The notes beneath the pieces are model-generated. The model searched no databases. It had not been told where the DNA came from and saw only the letters and a list, made by a program, of their open reading frames with translations. A stretch of 19,324 bases of DNA from Smittium mucronatum. Its lineage: Eukaryota > Kickxellomycota > Harpellomycetes > Harpellales > Legeriomycetaceae. Made by a program: the position numbers and the translations under genes. Shown here one piece after another: positions 10,301 through 19,144 of the stretch (positions within the stretch are counted from its first letter, which is position 1; the number at the start of each line of letters is the position of its first letter). The DNA is taken from the NCBI GenBank assembly GCA_001953115.1, contig LSSL01005040.1, forward strand, positions 1 to 19,324. The letters run 5' to 3'.

Positions 10301-11036
10301 CTCTTAATCATACTATTATTATAACATATTCGATAAAAAAATCAATTTTTTCAAATTCTACATATTTTTGATATGGTATTAAAATAATTTGACTATAAAA
10401 AAAATCAAAGCTTGATCATAATGTTCTATATTGGTAAAATTAATTATCAATTAACGCGATCATATGAATAGTGTACGTATTTATTGTTTATAAAATCATT
10501 ACAAAAAATATAAATCATTTTTTTTATAATTGCATCTAGGATTAATCCAAAAAGATTTATTTTATCTAAAATTAAATTTTTTACCAGGATAATACTAACT
10601 CAGAATTTAGATTTAAATTATCTTTAATAATGGATTTAAATAGAGTTAAAAACAATCTCCTCAAATACTATGGTGTTTTAAATTACAAAAAATTAAATGT
10701 GATCTATATTCTGAAAAATACAGTATATTTATATAAATTATTCGTATTTATATATTCATGTACATGATAAAAATATTTTTATAATTTGAACTTTACCATT
10801 AGAATATTTATTCGGAGTTTATGGCATATTTTAGTAAATATTTTTTAAATTTTGAGCCATTTTATGGTTTCAAAAAAACAAAAATAAAATAAAATCTCAA
10901 TTTAATTTAATTTGAAGGTAGCTTTTCTTTTTGAGATACTGCTAAAAGAGCATTATAAGAAGTTAATCGTAATGAATCATGATCAATTGATTATTTTTTT
11001 TTATTTTTGGTCTCGATTAATTGATCAATCGGGTAT
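10301..11036. other. A+T-rich stretch, no gene assigned
   Basis: Apart from the doubtful INPKRF segment near 10,543-10,600 no coding trace is seen. The right end (about 10,960-11,036) holds GATTAATC/GATCAATT-like motifs that mirror those at the left end of the candidate hAT element. Confidence 0.4.
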
Positions 11037-11049
11037 TGGATTCTCTACT
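11037..11049 (-). repeat. Right terminal inverted repeat candidate of the hAT element
   Basis: TGGATTCTCTACT, the exact complement of 6,313-6,325. Read inward it is followed by CCCGATTGATC and AATTAATCG, comparable to the subterminal motifs on the left. Confidence 0.45.
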
Positions 11050-11776
11050 AGATACTGATTGTATAAAGCTACCCACGCCTTCTGAGATTTGAAAAAAAAT
11101 TTCAATTCATATTCATTAAAATAATGTAACACAAGTGATTGAAATGGTTTCCAATGGGGGTTTTTCCGAATCCAATCTACCCCGCATTAAATTATTAATT
11201 AATAATAGTTTAATATTAGATTTTTCTTCTCCTAAAATTTTTTGGCTGTATATATGTTATAGCTAAAATGTGTGCTATTTCAGCCAAGCTACAAATAATC
11301 AATATTAAGATTTGGGAAAAAGAATGACAGATTATTAACTTTCTTTCTTTTATTTGTTATGTATCTCAGCTATAAAAATAATCTCAATAGAGAAAAATTG
11401 AATAACAGGCCATTTTGGGCAAAAATATTATCTTCTTCGGTTAAAGAAAATGGTTCCTTTTATTGATGACAAAAGCCGTTTTTTTCTGAAAATTTGATAA
11501 AGCCTTTTCTATCGCAAAAAAAATTATTTTTCTATTTTTGGGCAGGAAGGCGAAAAAATAAAATTCACTTAAAGAACTAAATTATGCTCTGGATAATTAA
11601 GTAAATGGATATTATTAGATAATGTGATAATTAAGGTTTCGGGAACTGATAGCGAATAATCCTATTAATATCTACTATATTATATGAAATATAGATATTT
11701 ATAACCAGGAAATACAACATTTTTTTTTAAAAGATGTATTTATTTATTATAAACACCAAATTAATAATTATTTTAG
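11050..11776. other. A+T-rich stretch, nothing recognised
   Basis: No convincing frame, repeat or RNA gene. Scattered short G/C clusters (near 11,150-11,180 and 11,540) belong to nothing I can name. Confidence 0.5.
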
Positions 11777-11986
11777 TTAATTTTTCAAGGAAAATTTTGG
11801 TCTTGTAGAAAATTTATCGACAAAAATATTCTCAAAATTTCTATCGGTTTGTAATGAACTAATAGCTTCAGTACAACCATTGGATATTTCATCCAATGAA
11901 GAAATCCTCCCATAAGCATAATTGACTTTTAGAAAATAGAAAATGGTATAAATAAGGAAGCTTAGACATTTTAGAATGGTTAAGCT
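11777..11986 (-). other. Unrecognised open frame, possible gene fragment
   Basis: A stop-to-stop frame of 69 codons without ATG. Its C-terminal 45 codons have a balanced composition unusual for this sequence (AYGRISSLDEI, NGCTEAISSL, DRNFENIFVDKF), ending RPKFSLKN at a TAA at 11,777-11,779. The N-terminal third is hydrophobic and A/T-driven. It resembles no family I recognise. It may be the last piece of a decayed gene or element whose upstream part is beyond recognition, or chance. Confidence 0.25.
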
Positions 11987-13011
11987 TTATAACTTGTCTT
12001 TATCCCTATCTTTTACATTTTTAACTGCTATTTCCTTTTACTTTTTATTATCCAAATTATCTCATTAAACCTGATCCTTATACGGTTTTGAGTTTTCCCT
12101 CCAAAATTAAGTGTCACAAATTCAAGGGAGGGAAGTAGAAATTTGGATAAATAGTTTTTAAGATTCTATAAATATAAAAAGTTCACAAATAAATATGTGG
12201 CCTGTTTTTTAAGGTGAATCTATATGAAACAGAAAATGAAATTAAAAAAACAATAATCTATCATTGTAAATGAATTAAACTTGTAAAAAATTTGTTTGTA
12301 GCTCTATAAGAGAAGTTCAAAATTAAAAAAAAGTCTGTAATGGGAACATTTTAGAACCACATAATATGGTAAAAAAAATCATTAAGAGCTGGAGGTATTG
12401 TATTTCAAAATTTTATTTGTATTTATAGAATATTATGGAGGAATTATATTCAGAAAAATATCAATTAAGACAATATTTAACCTTTTGTCTCTTATATAGA
12501 TAATGGTATAAAAAATTGCATTCACTTTTTGCTAAAAATTTTCATTAGAATAATTTTAGTTGAATATAATTATATAAATATAAAATTTAGCCAATCGAAA
12601 TGGCTAATTTATATAAATAGTGTATGTTAATACTGTTTTAAATTAGTACATTCTAAGCATCTTTGGACAAGGATTTTATAAGAGGAATATGGATTTGTTT
12701 AAAATGATGGAATAAGGTAACTAATGCTGATACCAATAAAGATAGATACGAGACGTAAAAAAGAAAAGAAAATATTAAAAGAATCACTTTTTCTTGATGA
12801 GGAAAAGGGGGGGTTTTTTAAGTAATTAATTTTATGAACTGGCTCAAAAATTAGTCTTAGTTGGTATAAAGTATAGTACTAAACTATATGCTAGAGTCAA
12901 TCCTAAAAATATTGATTTTTCAAAGATTTTATAGTGATTTCCCTTTTTTTTGGGAATACTTATGTTTTGAGAATGTAATTATTACAGTAAGGCACAAATT
13001 CGGTCCCTAAA
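11987..13011. other. A+T-rich stretch, possibly upstream part of the next relic
   Basis: From about 12,660 on the + strand is purine-rich with Lys/Glu-like codon runs (for example RRKKEKK near 12,753), which may be eroded gag coding of the retroelement relic that follows. Nothing is firm. Apart from the stem-loop at 12,095-12,134 no other structure is seen. Confidence 0.3.
12095..12134. repeat. Stem-loop with C-rich and G-rich arms
   Basis: TTCCCTCC at 12,095-12,102 and GGAGGGAA at 12,127-12,134 form a perfect 8-bp stem with a 24-base loop. G/C arms stand out in this composition. No gene is attached to it. Confidence 0.4.
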
Positions 13012-13119
13012 AAACTATGGCTACAGATCTGGAATTTTTATTCAGGTTTACATCCAAAATTAAGAAAAAAAATTGGAGAAAATAATGAAAAATTGGAGAT
13101 AATTTTAAGAAATGGTTAA
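13012..13119 (+). pseudogene. Gag-like fragment, pseudogene
   Basis: An open stretch in one frame contains WNFYSGLHPKLRKKIGENN followed by KLEIILR and a stop at 13,117-13,119. It resembles the capsid C-terminal signature of retrotransposon gag (F-x-x-GL-x-p-x-lR-x-x-l). The motif is short and built partly from common A/T codons, so the call depends on the protease-like segment downstream. Confidence 0.35.
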
Positions 13120-13145
13120 GTGTTAAAGTGTTAAAATGTTAAATT
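13119..13145. repeat. Short tandem GTGTTAAA-type repeat
   Basis: Three imperfect units (GTGTTAAA, GTGTTAAAA, TGTTAAA) in tandem, close to a nearby pair of direct AAAAATTGGAGA repeats (about 13,066 and 13,087). Confidence 0.5.
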
Positions 13146-13802
13146 CCATGAAAGGAAAAAAAATAAATTTTAATGCAGATAAAAAAAACACTAAATTAAT
13201 AGCAAGGTCAAAAAATTAGGCATAGATAAAGTGGTGGTTTTTTTGTGAAAAAAAATTATTTTACTTAATTATAAAAATACAAGGAAGAATATGAAATACA
13301 TAAAAACTTACCTTGTAGAGAACTGGGGAGTTATTTAAAACTTTACGTCTTCTACAGGCAAAATAATCGAAGAAAGTTTGATGAAAAATGGTATTTCCAA
13401 TAGAATATTTGTGATGTTTTCCATACTTATATATAACTAACTTGAAGTTTTAAAAGTCCTGACTTCTAATGAAAATGGCACTAAAATAATTTTAATTCAA
13501 GGTTTATTAAAAAATTAGCTTACTCACTAGTACATGAAATCTTGTATTGGCTAGTTGAAACAAAAGAGATAATAAAAGTAACATGGCTAAATCAAAATGA
13601 ATACACCGAAAAAAAATTATAAGCACCCGCAAAATCGCAACAAAATTTAGATATCATTAAAATTAAACTTATTTTAAAAAAAATCCAGGGAATTAGAAAA
13701 ATAAAATAAACACTATAAAAAGAGCTATATTATTAAGTTTAATATAGATAACTCATAGAACTAAAAAAGTAAATCCCCCTACAATAAAATTTATAAATAC
13801 AT

Positions 13803-14067
13803 AAACAAAGAAATCCCGTTTTTATAGATACTAAAGAAACATAATATATCATTACTTTAAGGTTAACTGTGAGTTTGGATATTCAAGTAAAATATTTATA
13901 TGAATTCATCCAGATACAACCTGCAAAGGGAAACGGTATATACTTAACACAAAAGTATTAGATTAAATTAAAAGTAGAAAAAGGGGTTTATATAGAGATA
14001 AAACTAGCTGTTATATAGAAATTTTGAAGTTTTTTTATTGGTGGGTGTGGATGTAACACTAATTCTT
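13803..14067 (+). pseudogene. Retropepsin-like (LTR retroelement aspartic protease) pseudogene
   Basis: One register holds NPVFIDTKET-stop-YIIT at 13,812-13,856, matching the active-site strand PvfIDTGAexsiIT with the Gly of DTG now Lys. About 25 codons on is AKGNGIYLT at 13,923-13,949 (the A-N-G flap block), then IKLKVEKG and IKLAVI ending about 14,015, and after two stops FFIGGCGCNTNS, which could be the iiGxDfl strand. Spacing fits a protease domain of about 90 residues. In the family the enzyme is a dimer that cleaves the Gag-Pol polyprotein using the DTG Asp; here the Gly loss and four stops mean it is inactive. No gene start can be given. Confidence 0.55.
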
Positions 14068-14889
14068 AAAACCAAGTTTCATTATGATATTTATATTTTA
14101 ACTTTAAATGCTGGAAATGAAACTAACTCAATTCAAAGCTATTGTGAAAGCGATTTAAATATTGTATTGGAAAGTTATTAAATATCAAACTCAGAGAATT
14201 ATGGCTCAAGTTGCATATCAGATCACGAAAAAAAGTATTAAAACAACGTATAAGATTTTTTTAGATTTTTTTACTGTTTTCATATCGAAAATTTGAAAAA
14301 ATTTGAACTAATATTCAAGAAGATATAAAAAAAATTCCAGTAAAAATCAAAAAAATTATAATATAAAATAAATAATTTCCCCTGAAAATTTATCGCAATG
14401 GGCTAAAAATGCGATTGAATTCTTTAAAGGTGTTAAATAATAGATATTGGACATAGTTTCAAGTAAAAATTTTTTTTCCAATAATTTCAATTATTGAGAA
14501 AAGCGTTACAATAAATGGTTATAATGTTAAAAATCCGCTAAAATATTATAAGTCCATTTTTCACTAAACGGTTTTTATTCAACACAGGTAACCCCCAATT
14601 TATGAAAATTATTTTCAATCAGATTTTGAAATTCGCTAAATTGAAAATTTTGTTCCGCTATTTTTACACGAATTCTCATTTTTTGCGAATTGTAATTAAC
14701 CAATATAATTTCATATTAATTCTATATTTGTTTTATTTATCCAATTTTCATACGAGTATTTTAAAAAATATTCCAAATAAATCATATGGGTATTCATTTT
14801 GAAACTGCTGGTTTTTATATTTAAATTTAAAGGTGACAATGAGAAAGTTTTCGCTTATAATTTTGAATAAAAGCTTGGATCGTCATAGC
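14068..14889. other. A+T-rich stretch, no gene assigned
   Basis: An open + frame at 14,602-14,802 has a Phe/Ile/Leu/Asn-dominated composition typical of chance reading of A/T sequence, so it is not annotated. No reverse-transcriptase motif was found, although this is where one would be expected after the protease-like relic. Confidence 0.45.
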
Positions 14890-14913
14890 CCTCTTTAATG
14901 CAAATTAAAGAGG
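14890..14913. repeat. Perfect 10-bp hairpin with GCAA loop
   Basis: CCTCTTTAAT, loop GCAA, ATTAAAGAGG. As RNA the loop would be of the stable GNRA class. No T-run follows directly and no gene abuts it, so I do not call it a terminator. Confidence 0.75.
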
Positions 14914-16677
14914 TAGGAAAATTTTTTCTGAACTTTAAACTCTTTTAAATGCTAGGTATTAGATGATTAAACAGTGAAATCACACAAAAAATGTGTATCT
15001 GCCTCACATTGCACATTAATTAAGCCAAAAAAGTATGGGGGAAAAACTTTCTCAACTAGAAAATTTTCTAGTATTAATAAATAGATCGTTACAATTTTTC
15101 CGATTAAAATTGGAAATAATTAAGGACTTATATCTAACATTTAGCCTCAAAACCCTAACTTGAAGATTTTTATAGGTGGCTTGCTATTAATTTGGTCTTA
15201 TTATAGTTTTTAACCAAACTAAATAAGTATTCTAAAATTTAAATACACGAAAAGACTCTTGAATTCTTGAATATCTTACCTATTTTTGGTTTTATTTTAC
15301 GTTTAATATTTTAAAACAGAAAAATCTCGATAAAAAAAAATCCTAAAACTAAAAATCTCATTAAGAACTGTTTTTTAAAATTTAGCTGCATTTGCTGCTA
15401 AAGAAAGTTTTATATTTCGTTACAAATATCGGTTTATGCTATTATTTGGAAGGATATTTAAAAAAGTTTAGTGAGTTTAGCAAAAAATGACTCACTATTC
15501 GAGAGTTTAACCCCCCAAAAAAATAGAAAGTAAATTTTCTCAAATCTGCTGCAAATAACGCATAAGCCTGTTTTTATTTAAAGAATTTTACAATATTCAA
15601 TTATTATTCAGGAACAAATATTTGGGTATATCGGGGATTACCGGTAGTATATATTCATTTAAAAATAAGACTCATTTTCAAATAAGAATAGATATTTCAA
15701 TTAAACTCTTTTTATTAAAAATGAATTCATTTGTTTAAATTTTCAAATTTAATAACTTAATAGTAACTTCCCATCAATTTACATACAATTCATCAAAACT
15801 AACTTCGATTAAAAAAAAGATAAAATATCTTAAATTATCCCCATCTTTAAAAAATAAAAATCATAGTTTTCTTTAATTAAATAAATTTATCTAGTTATTA
15901 AAAGAAATCTGTGTACAATAGCAAATAAAGTGAAAAAATTTTAGATATATGTCAATATAATCAAGACAACTGCATATATCTTTCGCATTTGATCGTCAGC
16001 AATTTGACACCTAAAGCATACCTGTCTGATAATATAAATACAAATTTATAAAAATTGCTTTTATCATTTCCAAAATTTCGATTCATATAAATAATCGCAT
16101 AAATTTTTAAATATTAAAAAAAAGAATCAAGGATATTTTCATATATAACTTTAGTTGCTTTTTCCCATATTATATTGAAAATTTGGAGCCTATTAATTAT
16201 TTTAGATTAGAAAATGCGTTTAAAACGTCTCAAAATCAAAATAAATTATTATATTTGGAGTTTTCTTTATTAATCGTTAGGGATTAAACTTTTATTCATT
16301 AGACTAAAATATCAAAATCACATATTCATATCATTTTTTTCTATAAATGAATACAAAAAAACAAAACTTTTAATCGCAGATTTTTAATTCCAATTTAGAA
16401 CTTTTGACCCAAATTAATTCAAAAACCAAATATTTTTATAAACCGATTATAAATTTATCAAATTTTAAAATTTCAAAAAAAGCAATATTTTGGATAAAAA
16501 GAGTTTCTCTAAAATTAATTATATTTTTAAGTGAGGTTATTTTCAAATGAATAATAACTATTCAATAAAATGTCTTTATTACAAAATAAATCTACTCTTA
16601 GACTTTTAGAGGATTTTTAATATTTTAAAAAAAAATTGTAACGCCTTTTAAACCATCTGTAATAATTGGAACTATTT
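14914..16677. other. A+T-rich stretch, nothing recognised
   Basis: About 1.8 kb with stops in all frames and no repeat structure beyond homopolymers. Near its right end a 17-bp motif (16,564-16,580) recurs inside the left arm of the following element. Confidence 0.5.
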
Positions 16678-16698
16678 TGTTATATTTAAAATTAGACT

Positions 16699-17059
16699 AC
16701 CAACACGATACCTTGATCTATTTAAATAACACGGCTTTTTGAAAAATAGTAAAAAAAAATTTTAAAAATTTCTCATAAAATTAATTAATAAAAAATTCTG
16801 ATTATTTATTGGATAAAATAGTTTTAAATTTTTAAAAAAAATAATTTTGAAACATTTTGATTCAATCGCGTGTTATTAGTAAATTTTGTTTTACATCAAT
16901 AAAAATATTTAATTGAAATGAAATTTTTTTTATCAAAATAAGTCGATTTGTTCAATTAAAATAAAATGTCTTTATTGTATCTAGCCTTGGCTATTAATTT
17001 CACATCTCTTTCAAATGCTATTTTTTTACCAAAATAGAGCAAATTTATCAAAATAAATG
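16699..17059 (+). repeat. Left inverted arm of the long-arm element
   Basis: Matches the reverse complement of 18,051-18,411 with few small gaps. A 36-base core (16,847-16,882 against 18,229-18,264) is identical, containing the G/C landmark AATCGCGTG; the outer parts have more substitutions. Both arms share further landmarks such as CGGCTTTTTGAAAAATAG, CCTTGGCTATTAATTTC and ACCAAAATAG. Confidence 0.92.
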
Positions 17060-17170
17060 GAATTTTTTAAAACATGAAACTTTATTTTGAAAAGAATTAA
17101 GAGGTTTTATAGACTGATTATAAAAATTGTTTTTTTTGTTTTTTTTTATAACATAAATTAAAGCTTAAAT

Positions 17171-17220
17171 GGGTTTTCATTCCAATAAAATCTTTTTTTC
17201 AATTCAATAGAACTTTTTTT
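17171..17220 (-). repeat. Inner inverted repeat, left copy (two units in reverse)
   Basis: Reads, on the opposite strand, as two units of the minisatellite found at 17,412-17,604. Its end is a perfect 17-base inverted match (17,171-17,187) to 17,591-17,607. Confidence 0.75.
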
Positions 17221-17411
17221 CTGGACGTGTGGGGTCATTCTTATAATCAATAAGTCACTTGAAATTATAAGCATTATTATATGTCGTTATTTTTAAAAAT
17301 ATAATTTTTCTTAGGCATTATTATTTTTTGCTTTTTGATTGGTATAAATAATTATTCAGTCCAGTGGTAATACTTTTATTATTTTCATCAAAAAAATAAC
17401 CTCGCAAATCT

Positions 17412-17604
17412 AAAAAAAGTGTCTATTGTAATGATAAAAAAGGTCTATTGGAATGAAAAAAAATGTCTATTGGAATGAAAAAAAGATTCTTTTTTAATGA
17501 AAAAAAAGGACTAATGAAAAAAAAGGTTCTAAATGAAAAAAGGGTCTATTGAAATAAAGAAAAGGGTCTATTGTAATGGATAAAAGGGTCTATTGGAATG
17601 AAAA
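17412..17604 (+). repeat. Minisatellite, nine units of 21-22 bp
   Basis: Nine adjacent units with consensus close to AAAAGGGTCTATTGGAATG plus A/T. Units 1-3 and 7-9 are well conserved; units 4-6 are shortened or diverged (TTCTTTTTTAATG, GGACTAATG, GGTTCTAAATG). The last unit runs into AAAACCCC. A degenerate copy (GGTCTATTTTGGTAAAAAA) sits in the inner end of the right arm near 18,070, so arm and repeat share ancestry. Confidence 0.85.
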
Positions 17605-18050
17605 CCCCATATTATCATTATTGTATGTGAAAATTTAATTTAAACCCTGTTTGGAGTATTTTTTCATTTTTGACAGCATTGAAACTAAAAAGGAATTATC
17701 TTTATGGTAGAGTTCTATTCAAAAAATATAAATATCAGCTTTAAAAACTTCCTGTCTACTTTTTATAGCCATGAGAATAAGATTTTTATAAAAATTCATT
17801 AGCCAATAGTGATAAACATCTTTTGAATAATGTTGTACTTTTAGTATCGATATTAAAAAAAGTATCTTTATCCCTTGTTGATGTTATCAAAAGATTTTTG
17901 TTAAATTTTAAAAAAGAAAAAATTGATAATATAGACATTTTTTAATTTTTAATGCATAAAATTAAAATAATTTGGTTATTTTTGCTTTAAAAAATTTAAA
18001 CAACTATTATATTTGGTGGCACATATGAGTTTTTTATCCTCTCGATTATA

Positions 18051-18411
18051 CATTTACTTTGATAAATTTGGTCTATTTTGGTAAAAAAAATAGCCTTTAA
18101 AATAAATACGAAATTAATAGCCAAGGAGAGTTATAATAAATATATTTTATTTTTATTGAAAAAATCGGCTTATTTCGATAAAAAAATTTTCATTTCAATT
18201 AAATATTTTTATTGATATAAAACAAAAATTACTAATAACACGCGATTGAATCAAAATGTTTCAAGTTTATTTTTAGTAAAAATTTAATATTATTTTATCT
18301 AATAAATAATCAGAAATTTTTATTAATTAATATTATGAGAATTTTTTTAAAAAAAAAAATCTATTTTTCAAAAAGCCGCGTTATTGAAATAAATCAAGGT
18401 ATTGCTATGGT
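18051..18411 (-). repeat. Right inverted arm of the long-arm element
   Basis: Reverse-complement partner of 16,699-17,059 and equal in length. It ends ATTGCTATGG, directly followed by TGTTATATT. Confidence 0.92.
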
Positions 18412-18419
18412 GTTATATT

Positions 18420-19006
18420 AAAAAATATAATAATAATATAATTAGACTTTAGCCAACTCACTTGCACTCAAAATTTGGAAAAAACTGTCTTTCAATTTTT
18501 TTTTCAAATTTAAGAATCATATACATGGACTTCAAGAATACCGGTTTGTAAAATTTGAGTTCAATTGTAAAAATAAAATCTATACATGTTTTACAAAGGT
18601 TTTTCCAATACAAATTTATTTAAATAAGTTGAAAGTAAAAAATGAACTCAATAAGATATAATAAGTAATAATAACATTTTTTCTTTTTTCTTTTTTCTTT
18701 TTATATTCAATTTTAATTTTAATTTTCGCTTTCTCTGTTTTCAATATTTTTTAATTCTTGAATTTATATTAAGCTTTATTAATTAAAATTTTCAAAAACT
18801 ACTTTTATTTATATTAAAAATGAAGAACTAGTAAAATTTTATTAAATTTTTTAATCCTTGAAAGATAATTGGTAAGTATTAATCAAGTTTTTATATATAG
18901 ATTTTCAGTGGTTCTAAAAAAAATCAAACTATTATTCGTAGATTTTAATTATTTTTTGTAATTATGCAACAATATAAAATTTAATTTTCAAAAATAAAAA
19001 TGTGAA
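18420..19006. other. A+T-rich flank with a polypyrimidine run
   Basis: No gene is seen. At 18,677-18,702 there is a regular T6C run (four blocks of T separated by single C), followed by TTTTAATTTTAATTTTCG. Confidence 0.5.
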
Positions 19007-19144
19007 ATGAAGATTAATAAAAAAAATATAAAATTACAATCTTTGATTTTTAATCAACCAGCTCAGTGTGAAAAATTTATGGTGAGACTCAAAGGAAATG
19101 TATGTGAAATAAATAATACTTCTATATTGAAAAAAAGAAAATAA
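19007..19144 (+). CDS. Small ATG-started open frame of unknown function, doubtful
   Basis: An ATG-started frame of 45 codons ending TAA at 19,142-19,144. Composition is more protein-like than its surroundings (LIFNQPAQCEKFMVRLKGNVCEI has a broad residue mix, two Cys and few homopolymer-driven residues). After the stop and in another frame, 19,173-19,230 encodes an acidic Ser/Asp/Asn-rich stretch (SDNIYSENDIDDINISSD), so this may be the decayed N-terminal region of a larger gene or transposase continuing past the window. I recognise no family. Chance remains a serious alternative. Confidence 0.25.
   Translation: MKINKKNIKLQSLIFNQPAQCEKFMVRLKGNVCEINNTSILKKRK

Larger units (their letters stand above)
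6313..11049 (+). mobile_element. Candidate hAT element, outer limits
   Basis: The transposase pseudogene at 7,811-9,605 is flanked at roughly equal distance by an inverted pair AGTAGAGAATCCA (6,313-6,325) and its complement (11,037-11,049). The ends TAGAG... are of the kind seen in hAT termini. Both sides carry subterminal GATTAATCGG-like motifs within about 50 bases (left CGATTAATC and GATTAATCGGG; right, read inward, CCCGATTGATC and AATTAATCG). I could not find an 8-bp target-site duplication. At about 4.7 kb the element is longer than the gene needs, and a reverse-transcriptase relic lies inside, so later insertions must have enlarged it if these limits are right. Confidence 0.45.
13012..14067 (+). 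mobile_element. Second LTR-retroelement relic (gag-like and protease-like parts)
   Basis: On the + strand a gag-like segment (13,012-13,119) is followed about 700 bases later by a retropepsin-like segment (about 13,800-14,067), the order expected of gag-pol. They are in different frames and separated by stop-filled sequence with no clear zinc knuckle. No RT can be made out downstream, so the element is truncated or too decayed. It is in the opposite orientation to the gypsy relic at 0.65-3.5 kb and is therefore a separate insertion. LTRs were not found. Confidence 0.5.
16678..18419. mobile_element. Non-autonomous DNA element with long inverted arms (foldback/MULE-like)
   Basis: Two 361-bp inverted arms (16,699-17,059 and 18,051-18,411) enclose about 1 kb of non-coding sequence with a minisatellite and a second, inner inverted repeat. 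No transposase frame lies inside, so it would have to be mobilised in trans. TGTTATATT occurs just outside or at both ends (16,678-16,686 and 18,411-18,419) and could be a 9-bp target-site duplication, although the left copy is about 12 bases from where homology between the arms starts. Long arms plus a 9-bp duplication would suit a Mutator-like element; internal tandem repeats would suit a foldback element. Family assignment is open. Confidence 0.75.

Noticed and set aside
10540..10615. INPKRFILSKIKFF, like the LxiNPxKC block of gypsy RT
   Set aside because: It lies about 330 bases too far from YLDD at 10,103 to be the same domain, and a closer candidate (SDLTSKIQFFF) competes for the role. 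Not used to extend the relic.
6300..11060. 8-bp target duplication for the hAT element
   Set aside because: AGGCAGAG on the left and CTAGATAC on the right do not match in any reasonable offset, so no duplication is claimed.
14602..14802. 66-codon + frame, and on the minus strand of the same interval a W/N/E-containing frame with TNIELI-stop-NYIG
   Set aside because: The + frame is A/T-driven. The minus reading faintly recalls the NPIExxW or HTNxIExxW ends of Tc1/mariner and Merlin/ISXO2-type transposases, but the residues before it do not align and no other DDE motif could be found.
17412..17604. CRISPR-like direct repeats
   Set aside because: Units are adjacent with no unique spacers and the context is eukaryotic; it is a minisatellite.
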